This document shows, piece by piece, positions 8,059 through 15,568 of a stretch of 64,000 nt of DNA (position 1 is its first letter; every line of letters begins with the position of its first letter). Source of the stretch: Syntrophomonadaceae bacterium (GTDB lineage Bacteria > Bacillota > Dethiobacteria > DTU022); assembly GCA_007121075.1 (NCBI GenBank), contig SKMK01000035.1:1-64000 (forward strand), written 5' to 3'. A program made the position numbers and the translations under genes. The notes under the pieces are model-generated. The model was given only the letters and a program-made list of their open reading frames with translations. It ran no database searches and had not been told where the DNA came from.

Positions 8059-10114
8059 CTGGACACCCATGGGCTGTGCGGCTGTTTTGGCCGGTTCAAG
8101 CGAACATAAACCGGGTGGGGCGATTGATTACCCCTGCGATTTACTTTCCCGGACAGGCGAACTGAACCTGGATCCCGGCGATACCTTCTTTGCCTGGGAG
8201 CTAGCCCGCCTGGCCTGTCCGGATCCAGGTTCCAAAAAGCAGCGGGCCTTGATCCTGCTTATCTTAGCTGTCCAGGCGCTGTCAGTTGAAGGCAGCACCA
8301 GGCTGCCGCTATCAGGGAGCGGGCATTTTGATCGTGTTTTAAGTGATTTGCAGGCAGATGATGAGGAAAAAGCTTTAATTAGAGCGCTGCTCAACGAGGC
8401 AGGCGAGGCTTGCAGTGAGCCTGCCTCCGGCGGATTGGCCAATATTTTTGGCAAAACTGGTGATTACCGGCCGCTAATACTTGATCACGGGTGTTTGTAT
8501 ATGCAGAAACTTCACACCCTGGAAAGAAGGGTTGGAACTAATTTAAGTGATCGCATCGCTTCTATAGGAGAGACCAGCGCGGAGCATCCGGATGCTGATG
8601 AACCGGCGGTTGTAACTTTTGAGGAAGCCTTGCAGGAGGTTTTTGCTGCCCCGCCGGCAGCAGGTTCTGTGAAAGCAGAGCTGGATGAACAGCAGAAGCT
8701 GGCGGTGCGGACGGCCCTGAGCGGCCGGATCACAGTGATCAGCGGTCGGCCGGGTAGTGGTAAAACTTCGATCGTGGCCAGCATATTGCGGGTTTTAGCC
8801 AGGACCGGCAGGCCGCCTCTGCAATCGGTTGCCCTCGCCGCCCCTACGGGTAAAGCAGCTGACAGGATGCGCCAGGCGGTAACCGGTCACCTGGCAGCTG
8901 TCGAAAGAGCAGGTACCCCCGATCGCCTCCTGATCGATAATTGCCCACCTTCCACCACGCTTCACCGGCTGCTTGGCTACTCACCCGGGCGGGATCGCTT
9001 CTGGCACAACGAGCTAAACCCCTTATCGGAAAATATGGTTATTGTCGATGAAAGTTCGATGATCGATTTGGTCATGATGGATCATCTTCTGCGGGCCCTG
9101 AAGCCGGAAGCAAGATTAATTCTCCTGGGCGATGCCGACCAGCTGCCTTCCATCGAGGCGGGAGCTGTGCTGAGGGATCTCTGTCGCTCCAAAAAAGCGG
9201 CCAAAGAAAAACAGCGGGTTGTAGTACTTGAGAAAAGTTACCGGGCCCGGGAGGAGGATTCAGCCGGTCAACGGATTTTAGAGGTGGCTAAAGCGATCAA
9301 CGAAGGCCGGCCGCCTGCGGAGGCCGGGGCCGGTTCCGCCCTGGCGACCAGGCACAAGGTTTCAGATATTATATTTGAAGGCGTGGAACACCTGGTACCG
9401 GGGGATGAATACCAAAAGATTGCTTTTCTGACAAAGTGGTATCAACTGTTGACGGGCGGGCTGCCCGATCTCGACGAACGGTTGTCATGCCCTTACAAAT
9501 CCGGTCCGGCCGGTTTTGATTCGGAGAACAGCGCCAGGTTAAAAGAAACTCTTGCCCATTTTGAACGGTTCAGGATTCTCTGTGCTACCCGCACAACCGC
9601 AGGGGGCGCCGGTTCAGGAGATATCAATGCCTGGTTCTATCACCGCTGGTTGGAACACCTCAAAGATAAAGGTTTAATAACCGGGAGCCCCCATTTCCCG
9701 GTTGGAGAACCGGTACTGATGACCCGCAACGATTATTCTTTGCGCCTTTACAACGGCGATTCAGGTCTTGTCCTAAATGTGGTCATGGAATCGGGGGCAA
9801 GGCGGCGCCCTGCCGAACCGATGGCCGTATTTCCCCGCGGCGGCGGCTTCGTGGCTTACCCTTTAGAGGCGCTTAGAGGTTGCCTTGAACCGGCCTGGGC
9901 AACTACGGTGCACAAGGCCCAGGGTTCTGAATATGAGAATGTGGCGATCATTCTTCCCTCTGTTTACGTGCGCCCATTGACCAGGGAACTGCTTTATACA
10001 GCGGTAACCAGGGCTAAAAAGTCGGTGGTTATGGTAGGCCCGCAGGAGACACTGCAGAAGGGCATCAGTCACTCCCTAAAGCGTGCTTCCGGCCTGGCCG
10101 ATATGCTTTGCTGA
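8021..10114 (+). CDS. recD: RecD: exodeoxyribonuclease V alpha subunit (5'-to-3' helicase)
   Basis: This 697-residue superfamily 1B helicase is the fast 5'-to-3' motor of RecBCD. Motifs seen: Walker A SGRPGSGKTS near 240, ALAAPTGKAADRM (motif Ia), VIVDESSMIDL near 340, LLGDADQLPSIEAGAVL (motif III), TTVHKAQGSEYENV (motif V) and LYTAVTRAKKSV (motif VI). The roughly 200-residue N-terminal part is poorly conserved, as expected for the RecB-binding domain of RecD. Lying behind recC and recB and lacking the RecD2 N-terminal extension, it is a complex subunit and not stand-alone RecD2. The ATG start at 8021 has GGAG 7 bases upstream and lies inside recB. The next frame starts inside its stop, but that frame is a decayed gene of unrelated origin. 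Confidence 0.93.
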   Translation: MLEGVEKVAAEINWTPMGCAAVLAGSSEHKPGGAIDYPCDLLSRTGELNLDPGDTFFAWELARLACPDPGSKKQRALILLILAVQALSVEGSTRLPLSGSGHFDRVLSDLQADDEEKALIRALLNEAGEACSEPASGGLANIFGKTGDYRPLILDHGCLYMQKLHTLERRVGTNLSDRIASIGETSAEHPDADEPAVVTFEEALQEVFAAPPAAGSVKAELDEQQKLAVRTALSGRITVISGRPGSGKTSIVASILRVLARTGRPPLQSVALAAPTGKAADRMRQAVTGHLAAVERAGTPDRLLIDNCPPSTTLHRLLGYSPGRDRFWHNELNPLSENMVIVDESSMIDLVMMDHLLRALKPEARLILLGDADQLPSIEAGAVLRDLCRSKKAAKEKQRVVVLEKSYRAREEDSAGQRILEVAKAINEGRPPAEAGAGSALATRHKVSDIIFEGVEHLVPGDEYQKIAFLTKWYQLLTGGLPDLDERLSCPYKSGPAGFDSENSARLKETLAHFERFRILCATRTTAGGAGSGDINAWFYHRWLEHLKDKGLITGSPHFPVGEPVLMTRNDYSLRLYNGDSGLVLNVVMESGARRRPAEPMAVFPRGGGFVAYPLEALRGCLEPAWATTVHKAQGSEYENVAIILPSVYVRPLTRELLYTAVTRAKKSVVMVGPQETLQKGISHSLKRASGLADMLC

Positions 10115-10726
10115 GCGGATGCGGGGAAGCAGCCCCACCTGATTATGCTTTCCCGATCAAAAAGCACTTTGAACAAGTCGATGATCTGTTCATAAGTTTC
10201 CAAACAGATGTTACTGAAAAGGTAGAAGCAGAAAGAAAACTTAAAGAAAGTGAAGAAAAATTCCGCACTTTATTTGACCAGAACATCGCGGCCATTTATC
10301 TGCATGACTTTGAAGGGAATATTATCGATGTAAATAACCAGGCCTGTTTACGACTGGGATATTCTTATGGAGAACTTTTGGAGATGTCTGTGTTTGACTT
10401 TATTTATACCAAGGAAAGTGGAGGATATCTGGCCAAAGAAGAGATAATAAATTTATGGAATCAAATGGATGTGGGAGATAGGACTACCGTAGAAGACGAA
10501 GCAAAGCTTATAGAGAACAGAATAAACCATACATACCGCAACTCTTACCTTAATGATATGCCGGTTTCTATTGCCCTGGGCCTTTCTGTCAAGGAGGTCG
10601 TGACTAAAGAGATTCTGGCCCATCATGAACGCTGGGATGGTTCGGGATACCCGCAAGGGTTAAAGGGTGAAGAGATCCCGCTTTTGTCCCGGATTACCGC
10701 AAGCGCGCTGGTATCAAGCATTATTC
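10108..10726 (+). pseudogene. Collapsed sensor gene: PAS / GGDEF tail / HD-GYP tail
   Basis: The open frame is a patchwork from one multidomain signalling protein. Residues about 30-45 (TDVTEKVEAERKLKESEEKF) are a PAS-domain linker, followed by a PAS core (FRTLFDQNIAAIYLHDFEGN, then GNIIDVNNQACLRLGY). Near 10495 it jumps to DEAKLIENRINHTYRNSYL and MPVSIALG, typical of the end of a GGDEF diguanylate-cyclase domain but without GGDEF itself. Near 10610 it jumps again to HHERWDGSGYPQGLKGEEIP, the end of an HD-GYP phosphodiesterase domain without its HD metal site. The frame stays open through both joins, so two internal deletions seem to have been in frame. No catalytic centre survives. Beyond about 10720 the frame runs antisense into another gene scrap. 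The start lies inside the recD stop, so no native start is left. Confidence 0.8.
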
Positions 10727-10852
10727 TCATTTTTTATAAATCTCTTTCACCAGTTTTTCCCTTACCATATCAATTTCCCGTTTTAGCTCTTCTTCGGTGC
10801 AGCCCTTATTTTTTGCTTCTTCTTCGATGTTTTTGAAAGGTTGAGTTCCTCT
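10727..10852 (-). pseudogene. Leftward C-terminal gene scrap, antitoxin-like
   Basis: On the minus strand an open stretch without a start codon encodes about 40 residues ending in a TGA at 10727-10729. The tail, EEEAKNKGCTEEELKREID followed by MVREKLVKEIYKK, is a charged amphipathic helix of the kind that ends many small antitoxin or ribbon-helix-helix-type regulators. That comparison rests on general resemblance only. An in-frame stop at 10853-10855 and the abutting sensor remnant show that the 5' part is gone. Confidence 0.35.
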
Positions 10853-10960
10853 ACGTGTGGGTTCTTACAGGCTTCTCTACCTGGCGATTGCACAGGGTGG
10901 AAACATTAATTTATGGATCAGGCTTCTCCTGATGTTATAATTTCAGCAGACCTAGATATT

Positions 10961-10984
10961 TATTAATCACCGATTTTCGCGTTG
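10961..10984 (+). repeat. Left copy of a 24-bp imperfect inverted repeat
   Basis: This 24-base segment, centred on ATCACCGATTTTCGC, matches the reverse complement of 13175-13198 at 20 of 24 positions. It lies 39 bases outside the stop codon of the transposase remnant, where the terminal inverted repeat of an insertion sequence would be expected. It therefore probably marks an element end. Confidence 0.6.
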
Positions 10985-11022
10985 TCTTTAACCGGCATAC
11001 TGTATAAAGCCAGCCCTGCCGC

Positions 11023-11304
11023 CTACCTAAAATTAAACTCAAGCGGCGCATTTTCCAGCCAGGGTATCTGTGTCGGCAGCGTGCCCCACTTCACGGCACG
11101 TAAAACAGGATTGTGAGCGCGCTTCGGGTAGTTAACAATAATTCGGCCGTCTTGAACAATGACATGCCCTTGACCCTCAATAAAGTGGCGGTAAAGTTTG
11201 CCCTCATCGCAGCTTTTAAAATGGCGTAAATGCTGTACCAGGCGGTAATAAAGCGTATCAGCGATCATCGTTAGAGCCAGGTCGAAGTGAACCTTGATTA
11301 GAAT
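11023..11304 (-). pseudogene. Transposase, C-terminal remnant
   Basis: The surviving piece starts near 11304 with KVHFDLALTMIADTLYYRL, runs through EGKLYRHFIEGQGHVIVQDG and VNYPKRAHNPVLRAV, and ends PWLENAPLEFNFR before a TAG at 11023-11025. The segments resemble the C-terminal end of DDE-type insertion-sequence transposases (FD..LT..A..LYR.L followed by a ...RRAH.P.L motif). I cannot name the IS family with certainty. Upstream of 11305 the frame stays open for a while, but the residues no longer look like transposase, so the N-terminal and catalytic parts are missing and the protein cannot act. An inverted-repeat-like end lies just beyond its 3' side. Confidence 0.65.
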
Positions 11305-11382
11305 AGGTAGAGGTAGTATTACACAAGCAGGTTGATTTTGTGAGCAGTTTTTTACTTGCCATTTATAATATACTAAATACTA

Positions 11383-12126
11383 TTACATGCCTAGAGGTAT
11401 GTTGAATGGAATAAATTTGTAGAAAAGCTCAACAATTAAAGTAAACCTACCGGAAAGTATAAGAATACCTAGACCAAGCATTAATATTCCCATAACTTTT
11501 TGAACTGGTTTAATGTATTTGCTAATATTTTTTATAGATTTCAAGGCTTTATTATAACCTATGGCTACAATAAAGTAGGGTATAGCTAAACCAATTGAGA
11601 AGAATAACATCATAATCATACCAACATTAGCGGAGCCTACTGTTCCTGCATAAATTAGAAGGGAGTACAAAGTAGGTGCTATACAATGGGAACAGGCTAT
11701 AGCAAAAAAAATACCTATTAAAAAAGCAGTTAAATACTTATATTTAGTTTTAGCCTTTTCACCCATTTCTTGATGAGAAAAAGGCATTTTAATATGAAAC
11801 TTAAATATACCCAATAGATTTAAAGAAAATAATATAATAAATAAACCACCCAGAATATTAAAAATGCTCATATATCCCTGTAAAAAGGCACCAGCCTGTG
11901 CGGCGACCCTTCCTGCTAAACTAAATATTATAGTAAAAGCTAGGACAAAAAAGAATGTACTAATCAAAATTTCCTTGCGTAGTTTTTTAGGGTTGATGTT
12001 ACCTTGTAATTTTTCTATGGATAGGCCGGTAATAGTACTCAAGTAAACTGTAATCATGGGAATAATACAGGGGGAAAGAAAGGACGCTGCTCCTACCCCT
12101 GTAGACAATAAGTATAAATAAAACAA
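11383..12126 (-). CDS. ccdA: CcdA/DsbD-type transmembrane thiol-disulfide carrier
   Basis: This 247-residue protein has about six hydrophobic helices and the two conserved cysteines of the CcdA/DsbD beta family: SFLSPCIIPM near residue 20 and ACSHCIAPTLYSLL near 145, the second with an extra Cys. Known: CcdA passes electrons from cytoplasmic thioredoxin across the membrane to extracytoplasmic thiol proteins, for example in cytochrome c maturation. No cytochrome or thioredoxin gene is nearby, so its partner here is unknown. I take the TTG start because GGAGG sits 9 bases upstream (12136-12140). It follows the lipoprotein gene by 23 bases in the same direction, making a two-gene unit. Codon use is strongly AT-biased compared with all flanking genes, which suggests transfer. 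Confidence 0.82.
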   Translation of the reverse strand: MFYLYLLSTGVGAASFLSPCIIPMITVYLSTITGLSIEKLQGNINPKKLRKEILISTFFFVLAFTIIFSLAGRVAAQAGAFLQGYMSIFNILGGLFIILFSLNLLGIFKFHIKMPFSHQEMGEKAKTKYKYLTAFLIGIFFAIACSHCIAPTLYSLLIYAGTVGSANVGMIMMLFFSIGLAIPYFIVAIGYNKALKSIKNISKYIKPVQKVMGILMLGLGILILSGRFTLIVELFYKFIPFNIPLGM

Positions 12127-12149
12127 ATTTTATTACCTCCAGCTATGAC

Positions 12150-12683
12150 TTATGGCTTAATAAATTCTTTTTCCCAAATAAAAGACATTTCAGGTATTTC
12201 AGCCATATCTATTAAGCGAAGTTCAATGTATGCAATATCTTCTAAAAAATCTCTTTCAGGCATTTCAATTTCTAAGTATCCCCAGGGGTGATGGCTAGTA
12301 GAGTCTATAATATCCCAAATAAAACTGCCTTCTAATTCCTTCCCATTACTATTTACTAAAACTGCATGTTCTGAAACATCGATAGCTGCTAAGTCTACAG
12401 AGTGAGTATTCATGTTAACTTTAAAAGCAAGTTTATCAGTGAAATTTTCAATAGGGTTTAGAAACATAATATCTACCGTTACATCACCACCTCCATCTCT
12501 TCGTAGTAATTCAATACCTGTAAAACTGCTTTCCCCTTGCTTTAAATCATCATTTTGGTCATCAGGGGAATTGATACTGGTAATATTGTTGTTTTCTTGA
12601 GATGAGTTTTCCCCGCAAGCGACTACGGAAATAGCTAAAAATACTGCCATCACCAGTAAAGTTAATACTTTATTTCCTTTCAT
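12150..12683 (-). CDS. Putative secreted lipoprotein of unknown function
   Basis: With the ATG at 12681-12683 the protein has 177 residues. It begins with a lipoprotein signal peptide: a basic MKGNK, a hydrophobic run (VLTLLVMAVFLAISVV) and AC as the lipidation site, then an Asn/Ser/Asp-rich linker. The mature part carries no motif I recognise; it looks like a compact beta-rich domain (GGGDVTVDIMFLNPIENF, then SHHPWGYLEIEMPERDF). I prefer this start over a GTG 12 bases upstream because that GTG overlaps the AGGAG ribosome binding site. Standing first in a pair with the CcdA-type gene, it may be the extracellular partner of that electron carrier, but it shows no CxxC motif. Low-GC codon use matches its neighbour and not the chromosome. 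Confidence 0.7.
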   Translation of the reverse strand: MKGNKVLTLLVMAVFLAISVVACGENSSQENNNITSINSPDDQNDDLKQGESSFTGIELLRRDGGGDVTVDIMFLNPIENFTDKLAFKVNMNTHSVDLAAIDVSEHAVLVNSNGKELEGSFIWDIIDSTSHHPWGYLEIEMPERDFLEDIAYIELRLIDMAEIPEMSFIWEKEFIKP

Positions 12684-12716
12684 ACAATAGATCACTCCTG
12701 TCTCATTAAGTATTAT

Positions 12717-12733
12717 TACTACGCATCGTAGTA
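12717..12733. promoter_or_regulatory. Palindromic operator, BlaI/CopY-like
   Basis: A perfect palindrome, TACTACG-CAT-CGTAGTA, sits about 34 bases upstream of the lipoprotein start. Read leftward, it lies between a weak -35-like TTTACC and a -10-like TAATAAT, where a bound repressor would block RNA polymerase. The TACTAC...GTAGTA form resembles operators of the BlaI/MecI/CopY winged-helix repressors. No such repressor gene is in the window, so the regulator is an inference. Confidence 0.5.
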
Positions 12734-12917
12734 CAGACTGGTAAAAATATATGCTTTTTTATTAAATCATATTACCATCTATTTAATAGATTCCCCTTGC
12801 GAGTACTAAATTTATGTTGCCCCTAACATTTTAATAAAAAAATATGAAGATCTTATGAAAAAGAAAGGAAATGATGTGTTCCTTTCTAATGGCTTGCTAT
12901 TAAATAAGGATATTTTT

Positions 12918-13031
12918 TTAAATATGGTGTAATGCATCAATAGGCTCTAGAGACGCTTTCTTATAAGCAGAGTAGGCTCCTGCTGCTATAGCTAAAGCTA
13001 ATGCCCCTATACTAAAGATAAATACAGTGTT
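12918..13031 (-). pseudogene. FtsX-type ABC permease, C-terminal remnant
   Basis: Minus-strand codons between stops at 13032-13034 and 12918-12920 encode about 37 residues: a hydrophobic run (GALALAIAAGAYSAYKKA) followed by SLEPIDALHHI. The pattern of a last membrane helix, then (K/R)A..L.PI.AL, is how MacB/FtsX-type permeases end. With no start codon and stops on both sides it is a scrap. It lies upstream of the lipoprotein unit in the same direction, so it may be what is left of a once longer operon. Confidence 0.5.
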
Positions 13032-13174
13032 TTAACTTTAGCTAAATAACCTTTTATACGTCAATGATGATAAGAATTTGAAATGTGTGCTTGTGGTTGA
13101 GATATAAAAAAACCCTTTAAATGCAGGTTTAACAAATGTTATGAGGTAAGATGTTTATTAGATTTTAGATTAGT

Positions 13175-13198
13175 GAATGCGAAAGTCGGTGATCAATA
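13175..13198 (-). repeat. Right copy of the 24-bp imperfect inverted repeat
   Basis: The reverse complement of this segment (core GATCACCGACTTTCGC) matches 10961-10984 at 20 of 24 bases. The two copies point toward each other and lie about 2.24 kb apart, enclosing the transposase remnant and the AT-rich gene pair. No clear target-site duplication was found outside them. Confidence 0.55.
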
Positions 13199-13453
13199 GA
13201 GAATTTGTTTACTAAAACAGGGAATAAAGATGTGAGTGTCAAAACTAAATCAAGCTTGCCTGTATTTATATTTCAGGAAATCGGGTAAAATATGATGACT
13301 GCTGGCGATTAAGAAACGACCATCACAGTTTTGATATCGATGCAAGCTTGCTTTAGATTGGATCGGCTTTTTTCTCCGGGCGATTTTTGATTGTTTAAGC
13401 AGTATATCTATCTTATATGCCGTAACTATAACTCTATGGGGGTGTGACAAAAC

Positions 13454-14281
13454 TTGAAATTAGTTATGTCGTTCAACCCGGATCCGGAAGTAGAAGGCAA
13501 GGATGCCTGTATCTTCGCCTTTAAAGGAGAGCAGATCCTGGTGATCGAAGCAGAAGGAAGTTACCGGATTCCAAGGCGCAGTGAACTTGAATCATTACAA
13601 TTAACCGGGATCAGGGAGCATTATCTGGGGGTTTTAGATACTGCGCCCTGCTATGCGGTTGATCTTGATACCGGGGCTGATATTCCGGATGGTTTTTGCT
13701 TTACAGGGCTCCGCGATCTGTTTGAGCATCTCGGCGAAGGCCTGTTTTCAGCAGCGGGGTATGCTTTTCAAATTTTGCACTGGGATAGAATGCACCAGTT
13801 TTGCGGCAAGTGCGGAGCACCTGCTGAATATGCATATGCTGAACGGGCAAAGGTCTGTACAGAGTGCAGGGCAGTCTATTATCCCCGGATCAGCCCGGCC
13901 GTAATTGTAGCTGTTAAAAAGGGGAGCCAGCTTCTTTTAGCCCGGAACAAACAGCGGAAACACAAGTTTTACAGCGTCCTGGCCGGGTTCGTTGAACCGG
14001 GAGAAACTTTAGAGGAGTGCGTGAAGCGGGAAGTAAGGGAAGAAACAGGGATTAAAGTTAAAAATATCAGGTATTTTGCCAGTCAGCCCTGGCCCTTTCC
14101 CAATGCTCTCATGATCGGCTTTACCGCCGATTATGCCGGTGGCGAAATTAGAGAAGATGGCCGGGAAATTGCGGATGCGGGCTGGTTTACGCCGGAAAAC
14201 TTACCCAGGGTGCCGGGCCCGATCAGTATTGCTCGAAAGCTGATCGATGCCTTCCTGGAAGAGCAAAAAGATACCTCCTAA
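13454..14281 (+). CDS. nudC: NADH pyrophosphatase / RNA-decapping NudC-type Nudix hydrolase
   Basis: This 275-residue protein hydrolyses NAD(H) to NMN(H) and AMP, and in other bacteria NudC also removes the NAD cap from RNA 5' ends. A zinc ribbon is seen as FCGKCGAP near 115 and CTECRAVYYPR about 20 residues on. A complete Nudix box, GFVEPGETLEECVKREVREE followed by TG, occupies about 178-200. The NudC signature follows as ASQPWPFPNALM, the usual Ser after FPx being Ala. The TTG start is supported by GGGGGTG about 10 bases upstream; the ATG 12 bases later would lie too far from it. It stands alone between the AT-rich island and rtcA. Confidence 0.9.
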   Translation: MKLVMSFNPDPEVEGKDACIFAFKGEQILVIEAEGSYRIPRRSELESLQLTGIREHYLGVLDTAPCYAVDLDTGADIPDGFCFTGLRDLFEHLGEGLFSAAGYAFQILHWDRMHQFCGKCGAPAEYAYAERAKVCTECRAVYYPRISPAVIVAVKKGSQLLLARNKQRKHKFYSVLAGFVEPGETLEECVKREVREETGIKVKNIRYFASQPWPFPNALMIGFTADYAGGEIREDGREIADAGWFTPENLPRVPGPISIARKLIDAFLEEQKDTS

Positions 14282-14485
14282 GAAGTCCAGCTTTGTTGAA
14301 TAACTTTGTTCGAAATAGCCGGGTGCTAACCTGTCTGAAGGCTGTATCTACATTCTATCCGGTACGGTTGAAAGGTTAGATTAGTGGTGGTTGAGAACAG
14401 TTAAAAAGTATAATACAACCTGATAGTTTTTTATAAGCGGAGATATCAAGTAATATTATTTAAATTAAGTAATAGGAGTAACCAA

Positions 14486-15568
14486 ATGATCGAGCTGGAT
14501 GGAAGTCAAAAATCAGGTTCCGGTACGATCGTAAGGGACGCGGTATCCCTGGCCGCCCTTACCGGCCGGGAACTGCACCTGAAAAATATCCGGGCCAAAA
14601 GGGAAAAACCCGGTTTGAGGCCCCAGCACTTAAAAGGGGTGGAAGCCTGCCGGCAGTTATGCCGGGGTGAGCTCTCGGGGGCGGAAGCGGGCTCTAAAGA
14701 AATCTGGTTTAAGCCGGGGCCGTCAATACAGGGCGGTCGCTTCAATTTTGATATTGGCACGGCCGGATCCGCCACCATGCTCGCTTCCATACTGCTGCCC
14801 CTGGCCCTGTTTGCCGAAAAACCTTCCAGCTACAATTTGACCGGGGGGTTGTTTCAGGATTATGCCCCTTCCGCTTACCACCTTAAATATGTTTTGTTGC
14901 CCCTCCTGCAAGCGATGGGAGCGGAAGTAGAGCTGGAAATTATCCGCCCCGGGTACGTGCCCCGGGGCGGGGGAGTCCTGGCCCTTAAAGCCAGGCCCTT
15001 AAAGGATAAGCTTAAGCCGGTGATCCATCAGGAACAGGGTAATATAATAGAGGTGAAAGGGATAGCCCTTTCCTCGCTGTTGCAAAAGCGGAAAGTGTCG
15101 GAGAGAATGGCGGAAGAATGCCGGAAAAAGCTGCAGGCCAAAGGATACCGTGCGCACCTGGAACAGGTGTATGATCATAAGGAAAGCCCCGCCTTTAAAG
15201 AGGCTTCGCTTCAGGCCGGGGCGGCCCTGGCCATCTGGGCCCGGACCGATCAGGGTGGGGCTATCGGCTCTGATATGGCCGGTGCCCCTAGAAGGGCGGC
15301 TGAATATATCGGGCGGAATGTGGCAAGATACCTGATCGAAGACCTGAAAACAGGAGCCAGCGTGGATCGTCACCTGGCCGATCAGCTCATCCCTTTCTGT
15401 GCCCTGGCCGGAGGGACAAGCGAATATATCATCCCCCTCCTGAGCGAACACGTAGAAGCCCGGCTGTGGCTGGTGGAAGAAATCCTCAGTGCAAAATCTG
15501 AGGTTAAAAACAACTGCCTTGCCATAGAGGGAAGCGGTTATTTACGGGGTGGTGAAAAATGGGCCTGA
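14486..15568 (+). CDS. RtcA-like RNA 3'-terminal phosphate cyclase, divergent
   Basis: This 360-residue protein aligns end to end with RtcA, which turns an RNA 3'-phosphate into a 2',3'-cyclic phosphate through a covalent enzyme-AMP. Family landmarks are MIELDGSQ at the start, NIRAKREKPGLRPQHL at 34-49, FDIGTAGSATML at 88-99, GYVPRGGGV, and DRHLADQL near the end. The His of the SEH triplet (residue 322) aligns with the adenylylated His of E. coli RtcA. However, the glycine-rich GEGGGQILR loop reads KSGSGTIVR, putting Ser10 where RtcA has a metal-binding Glu, and the Gln of the LVLQT segment is Ser101. It may have altered chemistry or act mainly as an end-binding protein. It overlaps the next gene, an RNA-binding FAU-1 homologue, by 10 bases. 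ATG with AGGAG 8 bases upstream. Confidence 0.82.
   Translation: MIELDGSQKSGSGTIVRDAVSLAALTGRELHLKNIRAKREKPGLRPQHLKGVEACRQLCRGELSGAEAGSKEIWFKPGPSIQGGRFNFDIGTAGSATMLASILLPLALFAEKPSSYNLTGGLFQDYAPSAYHLKYVLLPLLQAMGAEVELEIIRPGYVPRGGGVLALKARPLKDKLKPVIHQEQGNIIEVKGIALSSLLQKRKVSERMAEECRKKLQAKGYRAHLEQVYDHKESPAFKEASLQAGAALAIWARTDQGGAIGSDMAGAPRRAAEYIGRNVARYLIEDLKTGASVDRHLADQLIPFCALAGGTSEYIIPLLSEHVEARLWLVEEILSAKSEVKNNCLAIEGSGYLRGGEKWA

Larger units (their letters stand above)
10853..13453. other. AT-rich island with inverted-repeat ends and decayed genes
   Basis: From about 11280 to 13440 base composition falls clearly below that of the flanking genes, with long A/T runs and AT-rich codon choice. All recognisable coding sequence here points left, against the surrounding rightward genes. 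The stretch holds a transposase remnant, a two-gene unit (lipoprotein plus CcdA-type protein), a permease scrap and two imperfect inverted copies of a 24-base sequence. The piece 13199-13453 shows no gene I can support and ends at the nudC ribosome binding site. Confidence 0.6.

Noticed and set aside
13250-13450. Leftward 66-codon frame ahead of nudC
   Set aside because: It begins over the nudC ribosome binding site, has no family resemblance and no start signal of its own.
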